A DNA stretch of 40,818 bases from Gammaproteobacteria bacterium (GTDB lineage: Bacteria; Pseudomonadota; Gammaproteobacteria; Pseudomonadales; Azotimanducaceae). The position numbers and the translations under genes were made by a program. The stretch lies in assembly GCA_018647445.1 (NCBI GenBank), contig JABGTE010000032.1, positions 1 to 40,818 of the forward strand. The letters are read 5' to 3'. Shown here piece after piece: positions 33,777 through 40,818 of the stretch (its first letter is position 1; the number at the start of each line of letters is the position of its first letter). Below the pieces are notes generated by a model that saw only the letters and a list, made by a program, of their open reading frames with translations, was not told where the DNA came from and ran no database searches.

Positions 33777-34307
33777 ATGGGCAATGCCCCATTCCAAGAT
33801 GGTTTGTTAGAGCGTCTGTTCGTGACGCCTGCGGATCTGGCTGGATATCCAGCGCCTAAACAACTCGAGGCCCCGCCCCATACGCTCACGATCCTTGGCG
33901 AGACGAAAGATGGTCGCGTTTTGGAAGCGACATCGGACACGGTCCAGCACTGGACGGACATGCAGCGGGCAGCCCAACAAGACGGCATTCAACTCGAAGT
34001 GCTATCAGCCTTCCGATCTATCGACTATCAGCGCCAGTTGATCGCGCGAAAACTTGACCGAGGTGACCCCCCAAACCAAATCCTCCAAGTTGTGGCGTTG
34101 CCAGGCTACAGCGAACACCACACGGGCTACGCTCTGGACATTGTGACCACTGCCTACCCTGAATTGACCGAGGACTTTGAACTCAGCGAAGGGTTTGCTT
34201 GGTTATCGCACTCGGCGCATCAATTCGGCTTTTTCCTGAGCTATCCTCGAGATAACCCTTGGGGCTTCATCTACGAACCTTGGCACTGGTGTTTCAAACC
34301 GGCTTAA
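33777..34307 (+). CDS. VanY-type D-Ala-D-Ala carboxypeptidase family protein
   Basis: Zinc peptidase of the M15B family, 176 residues. The substrate Arg is R80 in SAFRS. SEHHTGYALDI gives zinc ligands H114 and D121 (S-x-H-x-x-G-x-A-x-D), and EPWHW gives the catalytic Glu 167 and zinc ligand H170. There is no signal peptide or membrane anchor, so the product looks cytoplasmic, unlike classic VanY; it may act on peptidoglycan precursors or recycled peptides. It follows the small ACAD subunit by 22 bases, is last in the plus-strand run and overlaps the convergent reductase gene by 14 bases. There is no vanR/S, vanH or ligase nearby, so a resistance role is unlikely. Confidence 0.88.
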   Translation: MGNAPFQDGLLERLFVTPADLAGYPAPKQLEAPPHTLTILGETKDGRVLEATSDTVQHWTDMQRAAQQDGIQLEVLSAFRSIDYQRQLIARKLDRGDPPNQILQVVALPGYSEHHTGYALDIVTTAYPELTEDFELSEGFAWLSHSAHQFGFFLSYPRDNPWGFIYEPWHWCFKPA

Positions 34308-35142
34308 GCGGTTTGGGGTCAGTCGCAAGCGTTACACCATAGGCTTTCATCTTCTGCTGGAGCAGCGCCTCATCCGCACTTGATCGTGACGGGCCTTGAA
34401 GGGATTTTTCTTGCACGGCAAAAACGTATTTTTCCCGAATCACGGACCGTGGACCAAACTGCCGAACCCGGAGCGCCGCATAAACATCATCTACCATTTT
34501 GGGATTACCGCAGACCAAGACATGATCTGATTTTGGGTCGAGGGCAAGCTGGGTGAGCCCGTTTGTCACATAACCCGAGTACTGCCAATCCGCCGCAGAA
34601 TCTTGCGAGCGAGAGCAGTGGACGGTTAACTCGAACCAAGACGCCTTCGAGCGAAGCCGCAATAGGGTTTCTTGAAAAAGCACTTCCGTTGGGTCTCGAA
34701 CACCAAACAGAAGATGCACCGAATCAAATCGCTGGTACTCACCCGCCTCAAGGCTTTGCAACATCGGTAAAAAAGGAGCAACCCCAACGCTTGTTGCGAC
34801 CAACACCAAGCGGCGCTTGTCATCCGCCGGGAGAATCAAACGACCATACGGGCCTTTAAGCTGAACGGTGAGCCCCAACTCGGCGTTGAACAATAGGTCT
34901 GTTGCTCGGCCGCCGGCAACAGCCGAAATCACCAATTCAAATTGACTCAGAGGCAACTTTGGGTCGAACTGACTAAAGCTGTAACTGCGCTCGAATAGAC
35001 CCGCAGCATCGGTAAAGGTGAATCGGTAAAACTGACCCGCGATGAACGGCAGGTGTTCGCCGCCGGTTTCAAACCGAAACAACCGGGTTGAGGCCGATAA
35101 CGATTCGACAGCGATGAGTGATGCGGTATGACTCGTTTCCAA
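34294..35142 (-). CDS. Ferredoxin-NADP reductase-family flavoprotein
   Basis: FAD/NAD(P)H oxidoreductase of 282 residues. FERSYSFSQ is the FAD-binding R-x-Y-S motif, with FIAGQFYRF before it. LVLVATSVGVAPFLPMLQSL is the NAD(P)-binding loop, where relatives have TGTG-x-AP and here Ser-Val-Gly. VLVCGNPKMVDDV is the C-terminal signature. A 40-residue C-terminal extension beyond the usual aromatic end (KYVFAVQEK onward) has no known motif. The start is TTG with AAGGA 6 bases upstream. It runs divergently from the FMO-like gene, a possible electron partner, although FMOs normally use NADPH directly. Confidence 0.85.
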   Translation of the reverse strand: METSHTASLIAVESLSASTRLFRFETGGEHLPFIAGQFYRFTFTDAAGLFERSYSFSQFDPKLPLSQFELVISAVAGGRATDLLFNAELGLTVQLKGPYGRLILPADDKRRLVLVATSVGVAPFLPMLQSLEAGEYQRFDSVHLLFGVRDPTEVLFQETLLRLRSKASWFELTVHCSRSQDSAADWQYSGYVTNGLTQLALDPKSDHVLVCGNPKMVDDVYAALRVRQFGPRSVIREKYVFAVQEKSLQGPSRSSADEALLQQKMKAYGVTLATDPKPLKPV

Positions 35143-35210
35143 AACAATTCCTTTTCCAGACCGACATTATGCCATGTCAGTGCGCCCATCTCCTTGTTAA
35201 GCTTCACTAA

Positions 35211-36461
35211 ATGACACATCAACCGCGCAAGATTATGAACATCGCAATTATTGGCGCCGGCGCTGCGGGTCTTGCCGCGGCCTCGGTTTTGCAGCGCACC
35301 CAGTCCGTTACCCTTTTTGAACAACAATCTGTTGTCGGCGGCCTATGGCAGACCGCTGACAACTTCAAGCACACAGCGCTATATCCGAGCCTGCGCAGCA
35401 ATCTGCCGGCCGGCTTAATGGCCTTTTTGGATTTCCCATTTCAGCACCATCTCATTCCCCCGCTTGAGGGCGACTATCCAGGACCCGCCGCCGTCGCGGC
35501 TTATCTTCAGGCCTACGCGAACCATCATCAACTCACAAACAAGATTCAGTTCAATAGCGACGTGACGCGGATTTTACCAATCAACAAGACCCAATGGTTG
35601 ATCGAACTGGCAGACAGGCCCGCACAGGTTTTCGATGCCGTGATCGTCTGCAATGGTCACTACACCCAGCCCAATCGGCCCGTTATTGAGGGCTCGACAG
35701 AATCTGCATTGAAAATCTCACACGCAAAGGACTATATCAATCCCGATCCATTTCGAGGCCAACGGGTTTTGGTTTGGGGCAGTAAGGCATCTGGCATGGA
35801 TCTCGTCCGAGAAATCAGCACGACGGCCGAGCAGGTTTATTGGTGTGGTCATGACGCAGGACGGGATGCCTTAGTGCGTGACAAAAGCAATGTATCGATT
35901 CATCAGGATCCAGTCAGACTACATCGAGACGACATTCAACTCACCGGTGGAGACCACCTTACCGCCGTAGATCAGATGCTGCTCTGCACAGGGTATCAAT
36001 ACCAGTTTCCCTTCCTAGACGACGCGTTAATAAGGGTCGAAGACAATCTTGTTCACGGCCTTCATCAGCACATACTGTTGGCCAAACGGCCAACGCTTGC
36101 CTTCATCGGCCTGCCCTACTTGGTGATCCCCTTTCCGTTATTTCAGATTCAGAGTCAGTGGCTAAACGCCGTCTTTACGGGCCAGTTGCAATTGCCCGAA
36201 GCGCCGCAGTTGATCGCGCTCAGCGACGCAGCGGTTGCACGCCATCTTGCCAAACCCGCTGAGCCCAGACACTTTCATCGATTGGGGCCGGACCAGCTTA
36301 CTTACCTTGCGCACTTAATCGAGTCGGCGGCCCTTGCACCCTTGCCAGACACTTTTTTAGCGCGCTTAAAAGCGGTTCACGAGATCAAACTCGCCCATCC
36401 ACAAGACTTCCGCGCCATCGAACTCCCTACTCAGACGTTTCTCGATCCACAGCCCGCATGA
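35211..36461 (+). CDS. FMO-like flavoprotein (NAD(P)-binding)
   Basis: Flavin-containing monooxygenase-like protein of 416 residues. IIGAGAAGLAAASVL is the FAD loop, EQQSVVGGLW the second FAD motif, and VLVWGSKASGMDL the NADP loop. The FMO fingerprint F-x-G-x3-H-x3-F/Y appears as S-x-L-x3-H-A-K-D-Y: the His and Tyr are kept but Phe and Gly are lost. FIGLPYLVIPFPLFQIQSQW is the typical late FMO segment. Oxygenation of a nitrogen or sulfur atom, or a ketone, is possible; the substrate is unknown. ATG 35235 (MNIAIIGAG) is an alternative start, and neither has a good ribosome site. It overlaps the convergent CMD gene by 35 bases. Confidence 0.83.
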   Translation: MTHQPRKIMNIAIIGAGAAGLAAASVLQRTQSVTLFEQQSVVGGLWQTADNFKHTALYPSLRSNLPAGLMAFLDFPFQHHLIPPLEGDYPGPAAVAAYLQAYANHHQLTNKIQFNSDVTRILPINKTQWLIELADRPAQVFDAVIVCNGHYTQPNRPVIEGSTESALKISHAKDYINPDPFRGQRVLVWGSKASGMDLVREISTTAEQVYWCGHDAGRDALVRDKSNVSIHQDPVRLHRDDIQLTGGDHLTAVDQMLLCTGYQYQFPFLDDALIRVEDNLVHGLHQHILLAKRPTLAFIGLPYLVIPFPLFQIQSQWLNAVFTGQLQLPEAPQLIALSDAAVARHLAKPAEPRHFHRLGPDQLTYLAHLIESAALAPLPDTFLARLKAVHEIKLAHPQDFRAIELPTQTFLDPQPA

Positions 36462-37080
36462 AGTCTATATTACGTGATGGTCCATCCGGCAATGGTACTT
36501 CAACCAAGCGCTCATCAACGTCATCATATTCGAGCCGCAGCGCACGACACATCGTGGCATGCATCTCGTAGGTGCAGGTAATGTAAGTCAGCTCAAGAAT
36601 CGCTTCATCACTCAATTCGGCTTTTAGTGCGGCAAAGGTTGTGTCCGGCACCCGCCCTCCGGATAGAACCAAATCATCGGTATAGGCCAACACCGCCCGC
36701 TCCAAGGGCGAAAAGCAGTCACTCGAGGCCCAGCCCGGAATGGCCGCAATTTGAACCTCGGTAAAGCCCGCGCCGCGCAAGGCTTTACAGTGCTGAGAGA
36801 ACACAAACAAACTGCCCCGGGCATAGCCGGCGCGAGCCTGACCTAACTCACGCAGCTTTGCGCTAATCTTACGAGACTTGCCTCGATAAAATTGAAAGCC
36901 CGCAACGGCATGCCGAAAACACTCTGGTACCAAGGCGAACACCGTCCACCAGTTTCCGGGTGTTCCCGTTGCTGTGCCCGGTTGCATAATCGGATCAACC
37001 CCTTCACCGAACACCGCGTCAAAGACCTGCTGAATATCTTGCTCGGGGGTTTCCCGTCCTACTTGTGCGAGTCGTGGCAT
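36427..37080 (-). CDS. Carboxymuconolactone decarboxylase-family protein (second)
   Basis: CMD/AhpD-fold protein of 217 residues, longer than the one at 13674 and not a close copy of it. RELGQARAGYARGSLFVFSQHCKALRGAGF is the core motif, with Ser-x-x-x-x-x-x-His where AhpD has CxxC...H, so peroxidase activity is unlikely. FSPLERAVLAYTDDLVLSGGRVPD and ILELTYITCTYEMHATMCRAL are second-half family features. AAAGGAGG sits 5 bases before the ATG, the strongest ribosome site in this region. Its 3' end overlaps the FMO-like gene by 35 bases and its start lies 17 bases from the divergent esterase. Related proteins often accompany oxygenases in catabolic clusters. Confidence 0.85.
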   Translation of the reverse strand: MPRLAQVGRETPEQDIQQVFDAVFGEGVDPIMQPGTATGTPGNWWTVFALVPECFRHAVAGFQFYRGKSRKISAKLRELGQARAGYARGSLFVFSQHCKALRGAGFTEVQIAAIPGWASSDCFSPLERAVLAYTDDLVLSGGRVPDTTFAALKAELSDEAILELTYITCTYEMHATMCRALRLEYDDVDERLVEVPLPDGPSRNIDFMRAVDRETSE

Positions 37081-37097
37081 AAAGCCTCCTTTTTGGA

Positions 37098-38294
37098 TTG
37101 GATTACCTTAAACTTGACCTAGATCATAACGGTAAACGAGCGCATTTGACTGCCCCAATCACAGGTTACACTGACTCACAGTTCACCCCCGTTCGCGATG
37201 CCTTCGCAGAACTCTGGCATGGGCCCGAGGTTGGCGCGAGCCTTTGCATTTATGTACAAGACCAAAAAGTTGTCCATCTGTGGGGCGGCTTTACAGATCT
37301 TGCCCAAACCCGTCCTTGGACTCCCGATACCCTCGTGAACATTTACTCAACGACTAAAGGGATCACCGCTTTAGCGCTCGCGCACCTTGCAGGAACGGGC
37401 GCGTTCAATTACCAAGACCCTGTCAGCAAATATTGGCCGGAGTTTGCAGCCGATGACAAAGGGGCCATCACAATTTCCGAACTGTTGTCTCATCAAGCGG
37501 GACTATGCGCCTTTGAGCAGAATTTAGTGGTTGCGGACCTGTATGATTGGAATGCCATCGTAGCCAGCTTGGCCCGTGCCAAGCCCGCCTGGGAGCCTGG
37601 CAGTCGCGCAGGCTATCATTCTATATCTTGGGGTTTTTTGGCAGGCGCCCTCTGCCGAAAAATTACCGGCAAGACTCTTGGTCAATATATTCAAACCCAT
37701 CTGTGCACGCCCACTGGCGCCGATTTTTATCTAGGACTAGACCCCAAAGCGCATGGCCGCTGCGCTGATTTGATTGGGCCCAATCATGCGCGCAACCAAC
37801 GCGCTGATCTCACGCCAGCCAAAGAACCCGCCAGCGCCGCTGCCCGCTCAGACCTCGCTATCAGAACCCAAGAAAACCCCATCATTCGTCCTTATCAAGA
37901 TGCCTGTTCCAGCGCCTGGCGCCAGGCCGAAATCCCGGCCTCGAATGGGCATGCCACCGCAGAAGGTCTTGCAAAACTCTACCAAGGCGCACTGAACAAA
38001 AAACTCATAACAGAAGCGGCGAGGCACCAAGCCTGTACACGGACCGTATCCAAGCAACAGGACCTCATCTTGAACCAGTTCATTGAGCGCAGCCAGGGCG
38101 GCTTCATTCTCAACCCGGGCGCGGGGTTTGGGCCGAATCAATTGGCTTTTGGGCACAATGGCGCGGGAGGCTCAACAGCCTTTGCCGACCCGGAATCACA
38201 GGTCGCGTTCGCCTACGTCATGAATCAGATGCAGCCGGAACAAACCAAACCCCGAGGGCCAAACCTCGCAGAGGTGTTCTTCAATTGTTTATAA
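37098..38294 (+). CDS. Serine hydrolase, class C beta-lactamase / EstB-like esterase
   Basis: Penicillin-binding-fold hydrolase of 398 residues, no signal peptide, so probably a cytoplasmic esterase. The nucleophile is S84 in STTKG (S-x-x-K, K87), Y173 in GYHSISWG is the second active-site residue, and HNGAGG near residue 353 replaces the KTG box. LLSHQAGL is the family's conserved loop. The start is uncertain: TTG 37098 leaves only 17 bases to the divergent CMD gene and has a poor ribosome site; TTG 37146 has GAG 5 bases upstream and would remove 16 residues that are not conserved. Substrate unknown. A lactone or ester arising from an oxygenase would fit the neighbourhood. Confidence 0.85.
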   Translation: MDYLKLDLDHNGKRAHLTAPITGYTDSQFTPVRDAFAELWHGPEVGASLCIYVQDQKVVHLWGGFTDLAQTRPWTPDTLVNIYSTTKGITALALAHLAGTGAFNYQDPVSKYWPEFAADDKGAITISELLSHQAGLCAFEQNLVVADLYDWNAIVASLARAKPAWEPGSRAGYHSISWGFLAGALCRKITGKTLGQYIQTHLCTPTGADFYLGLDPKAHGRCADLIGPNHARNQRADLTPAKEPASAAARSDLAIRTQENPIIRPYQDACSSAWRQAEIPASNGHATAEGLAKLYQGALNKKLITEAARHQACTRTVSKQQDLILNQFIERSQGGFILNPGAGFGPNQLAFGHNGAGGSTAFADPESQVAFAYVMNQMQPEQTKPRGPNLAEVFFNCL

Positions 38295-38381
38295 TAGGGC
38301 ACGAAGCAAAGGCGTCTTAGGTCCAAAGCAGTACTATCGCATTGAAAAAAATTGTTCTATCACAGAGTCGAGGAGTGATTC

Positions 38382-39035
38382 GTGCGCAACCAATTAATTG
38401 CAGAGGCAATCGGGACTTTTTTCCTACTGGCAACGGTTGTTGGCTCGGGTGTCATGGCGGAATCCTTAGCAGGCGGAAATGATGCACTCGCCCTGCTCGG
38501 CAACACGCTGGCGACTGGCGCCATTTTGGTTGTTCTGATCACGGCTCTCGGCCCGATCTCCGGCGCGCATTTTAATCCTGCGGTAACCCTTTCAATGCTC
38601 CTGCTAAAAAGAATCACGCAACCCGAGGCGTTCTGTTATGTCTGCGTTCAAATTATTGCCGGGATTCTAGGCGTACTGGCAGCGCATTTTATGTTTGAGC
38701 TCGATTTACTGCAGTTCTCAGAACGATCTAGAACAGGCGCATCGCAATGGTTCTCCGAGGGCCTTGCAACCTTTGGCCTCGTCATGACCATTATCGCGAC
38801 CAGTCGGTTCAGACCCGACTTTGTTGCCACCGCGGTGGGGCTTTACATTACAGCCGCGTATTGGTTTACCGCATCAACCTCCTTTGCAAACCCGGCGGTG
38901 ACGTTAGCACGCAGCCTGACCAATACGTTTAGCGGCATCCAGCCAGATCACGCGGGTATGTTTATTGTCATGCAATTGCTCGGCGCGCTGCTTGCCACCG
39001 TCTTCATGCGCCGATTAATGAAGGATCACCAATAG
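38382..39035 (+). CDS. Aquaporin / MIP-family channel
   Basis: Six-helix water or small-solute channel of 217 residues. Both half-helix motifs are present: HFNPAVTL (NPA at 65-67) and SFANPAVTLARSL (NPA at 170-172) with the filter Arg at 177. The N-terminus LIAEAIGTFFLLATVVGSGVMAE is typical. The GTG start has GAGGAG 6 bases upstream. The compact size and ARSL favour a water-type or metalloid-permeable channel over a glycerol facilitator. No arsenic or glycerol genes are next to it. Confidence 0.93.
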   Translation: MRNQLIAEAIGTFFLLATVVGSGVMAESLAGGNDALALLGNTLATGAILVVLITALGPISGAHFNPAVTLSMLLLKRITQPEAFCYVCVQIIAGILGVLAAHFMFELDLLQFSERSRTGASQWFSEGLATFGLVMTIIATSRFRPDFVATAVGLYITAAYWFTASTSFANPAVTLARSLTNTFSGIQPDHAGMFIVMQLLGALLATVFMRRLMKDHQ

Positions 39036-39123
39036 ACTACAAACCTACCAATCCACTTGCAGAAGCGGGCGTCGCCGGTCAACATAGCGCCCGTCGATAT
39101 CTTAAACATCCGATAAGTTCCAA

Positions 39124-40146
39124 ATGAAAGAATATTTCTTCAAACGCCTCTTATTGATTCCGCCAACCCTTTTAGGCGTGACCATTATTGTCTTCGCCAT
39201 TACGCGACTGGTGCCGGGCGGCCCGCTGGAGCGCGCGATTATGGAGTCCCAGATGATGGACGCCTCCGGCAGCGGCTTTTCACAAAGCGCAGGCCAAGGC
39301 ATGGCGATCTCCGAGGCGCAGCTCGAGCAACTCAAAGCCTACTACGGGTTCGATAAACCAGTGATTGAGAGTTACCTAATTTGGACCGGCAAGGTGCTTA
39401 CAGGGGATTTGGGCTCGTCCTACCGCTATAACGAGCCGGTTTGGGATGTTATCAAAGACCGATTTCCCGTCTCGATTTATTACGGACTCATTACACTGGT
39501 CCTGACTTACTTGGTGTGTATACCGCTTGGGGTTTTAAAAGCCGTCCGTCACCGAACCGCGGTAGATACATTCTCATCGATCCTCATTTTTATCGGTTAT
39601 GCCATTCCCGGTTATGCCCTCGGCTCTTTGTTACTGCTGTATTTTTCGGTTCGCTTGGAGTGGCTCCCCATGGGGGGCTTTGTCAGCTTCACCTTTCAAG
39701 ATAAAACTTTGTTAGGCCAGATCACCGACTTACTTGAGCACTCTGCACTACCTCTGATTTGTTATATGGTGGGCAGCTTCGCGCTGGTTACACTGCTTTT
39801 AAAAAACCATCTAATGGACAATTTAGCAGCAGACTATGTGCGCACCGCTATTGCGAAGGGGGTCTCCTTCCGACAGTCGGTATTGAAACATGCCCTTCGA
39901 AACTCACTCATTCCGATTGCAACCACGTTTGGTCAAAATATCACTTTGTTAGTGGGCGGCTCTTTCCTTATTGAGTCTATTTTTGATATTGATGGTTTTG
40001 GCCTACTGGGCTTAACCTCAATTCTCGATCGCGACTATCCCGTCGTTATGGGCGTCGTGCTATTAAGCAGCCTACTTCTTCTGATCGGCAACATTTTATC
40101 GGACATCTTAGTCGCACTGGTGGACCCAAGGATTCGGTTTCAATAA
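39124..40146 (+). CDS. yejB: Peptide-type ABC transporter permease YejB
   Basis: Inner-membrane permease of an oligopeptide importer, 340 residues, about six membrane segments. The N-terminus KRLLLIPPTLLGVTIIVFAITRLVPGGP is typical of DppB/OppB-type permeases. The long loop before YYGFDKPVIESYLIWTGKVLTGDLGSSYRY matches YejB. The coupling loop that contacts the ATPase is DYVRTAIAKGVSFRQSVLKHALRNSLIPI near residue 240. VGGSFLIESIFDIDGFGLL follows. It is paired with yejE 2 bases downstream. The binding-protein gene yejA, which precedes yejB in E. coli, is not upstream here. Confidence 0.93.
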   Translation: MKEYFFKRLLLIPPTLLGVTIIVFAITRLVPGGPLERAIMESQMMDASGSGFSQSAGQGMAISEAQLEQLKAYYGFDKPVIESYLIWTGKVLTGDLGSSYRYNEPVWDVIKDRFPVSIYYGLITLVLTYLVCIPLGVLKAVRHRTAVDTFSSILIFIGYAIPGYALGSLLLLYFSVRLEWLPMGGFVSFTFQDKTLLGQITDLLEHSALPLICYMVGSFALVTLLLKNHLMDNLAADYVRTAIAKGVSFRQSVLKHALRNSLIPIATTFGQNITLLVGGSFLIESIFDIDGFGLLGLTSILDRDYPVVMGVVLLSSLLLLIGNILSDILVALVDPRIRFQ

Positions 40147-40148
40147 CG

Positions 40149-40818
40149 ATGTTCAACTTTAATCCCCAAACCCAGAAAAAGCTGGCCCGCTTCAGGAAAA
40201 TCAAACTGGGGTATTACAGCTTTATTGTACTAAGCCTGATGTTGGCCTTGTTATCTGTTGCGGAACTGCTGGTTAATAGCCGAGCCCTTGTCGTGCAGTA
40301 TGAAGGCGCACTGTACTTCCCGACCTATACTGACTTTCATCCTGGCACCGAGTTCGGCCTTGATTACTCCTACGAGACCAATTATCGCGATCTCGCCGCC
40401 CATTTTGACAACACGGACTCATCTAATTGGGTGCTCATGCCCCTCGTGCCTTACAACCCCTATGAAAACGACGCAACTGATTCAATTATGCGACCGGCAG
40501 CGCCCAATGCGGCGCGCCAACACTACTTAGGGACCGACACAACCAGTCGGGATATTTTGGCGCGGTTGGTTTACGGGACGCGGACCGCGCTGCTGTTTGC
40601 CTTTGCCTTTATGGTGAGCGTCTACTTAATTGGAATCATGGTTGGTTGCGCAATGGGTTATTTTGGTGGGCTTTTTGATCTAGGTTTTCAGAGGATTATT
40701 GAGATCTGGTCCAATATTCCCTTTTTATACATGGTCATTATTGTGTTTTCTGTGATTCCTGCAGAGGCGTCGATTCCAGCCCGAATCACCCTTTTGTTAC
40801 TCGTCATGGTGCTCTTTA
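40149..40818 (+). CDS. yejE: ABC transporter permease YejE, truncated by the window end
   Basis: Second permease of the Yej-type importer; the first 223 codons are present and the frame stays open to the end. Features matching E. coli YejE are an early ARFRKIKLGYYSFIVL with the first membrane segment, ALYFPTYTDF after it, then the long periplasmic loop ending HYLGTDTTSRDILARLVYGTRTALLF, GYFGGLFDLGFQRIIEIWSNIP and the next membrane segments. ATG 40149 lies 2 bases after the yejB stop. The rest of the gene, and presumably the ATPase yejF, lie beyond the window. Confidence 0.92.
   Translation, partial: MFNFNPQTQKKLARFRKIKLGYYSFIVLSLMLALLSVAELLVNSRALVVQYEGALYFPTYTDFHPGTEFGLDYSYETNYRDLAAHFDNTDSSNWVLMPLVPYNPYENDATDSIMRPAAPNAARQHYLGTDTTSRDILARLVYGTRTALLFAFAFMVSVYLIGIMVGCAMGYFGGLFDLGFQRIIEIWSNIPFLYMVIIVFSVIPAEASIPARITLLLLVMVLF

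Noticed and set aside
33777-34307. Vancomycin resistance locus
   Set aside because: Only a VanY-type fold is present, with no vanH, ligase, vanX or sensor-regulator pair.
37098-38294. Beta-lactamase conferring antibiotic resistance
   Set aside because: No signal peptide and HNGAG in place of KTG; esterase-type relatives fit better.
39066-39093. Inverted repeat CGGGCG...CGCCCG between the aquaporin and yejB genes
   Set aside because: Six bases with a 16-base gap and no T tract; expected by chance in this composition.

Overview
The window looks like chromosomal DNA from a gammaproteobacterium, probably free-living and aquatic. The main evidence is gene order. On the minus strand, reading right to left, it runs: DsbD-like domain, aroQ, prmA, a DUF3426 zinc-ribbon membrane protein, dusB, fis, purH, purD. 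This is essentially the Pseudomonas-type order dsbD-aroQ-accB-accC-prmA-DUF3426-dusB-fis-purH-purD, but accB and accC are absent and dsbD is cut down to its N-terminal domain. A Fis protein, a V-type pyrophosphatase, Mpl, and long runs of tightly packed or overlapping genes fit the same picture. Non-ATG starts are unusually common. I saw no rRNA, tRNA, CRISPR array, insertion sequence or phage genes.

Layout. (1) 35-1847, plus: cca (a type lacking the HD domain) and a PTR1-like pteridine reductase. (2) 1844-9428, minus: the housekeeping block described above. (3) 9472-13622, plus: a TPR lipoprotein, a DUF2333 membrane protein and the ion-pumping pyrophosphatase hppA, closed by a very clear rho-independent terminator. 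(4) 13674-16106: a carboxymuconolactone decarboxylase-like protein (plus), a pyrophosphate-dependent phosphofructokinase (minus) and a small heat-shock protein (plus, divergent). (5) 16107-19146: a short tandem repeat, then nadE and ctaA on minus. (6) 19408-27386, plus: acyl-CoA dehydrogenase, MFS exporter, a small membrane protein, mpl, a DUF2161 nuclease-like protein and a large hybrid histidine kinase. (7) 27454-34307, plus, a probable long operon: argS, folA, a nitronate monooxygenase-like flavoprotein, a Sel1/SPOR protein, two acyl-CoA dehydrogenase subunits and a VanY-type carboxypeptidase. (8) 34294-38294: an accessory metabolic patch with a flavin reductase, an FMO-like protein, a second CMD-family protein and a beta-lactamase-fold esterase, on alternating strands. 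(9) 38382-40818, plus: an aquaporin, then yejB and the start of yejE, which runs off the window.

How the genes work together. purH and purD act in purine synthesis. The pteridine reductase and folA both act in reduced pterin/folate supply. hppA and the PPi-type phosphofructokinase lie on either side of one terminator and suggest a pyrophosphate-based energy economy. mpl (peptidoglycan recycling), the Sel1/SPOR protein and the VanY-like enzyme all touch the cell wall. The heterodimer-type acyl-CoA dehydrogenases, the FMO-like protein, the reductase, the CMD protein and the esterase look like catabolic accessory genes of unknown substrate.

I found no clearly new multi-gene system. The most notable points are: a hybrid kinase whose receiver has Glu where the phosphorylated Asp should be; an acyl-CoA dehydrogenase gene whose only well-placed start codon is ATC; the truncated dsbD together with missing accBC in an otherwise conserved operon; and the PPi gene pair. 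Residue numbers are counted by hand from the preferred start. Promoter calls are by eye.
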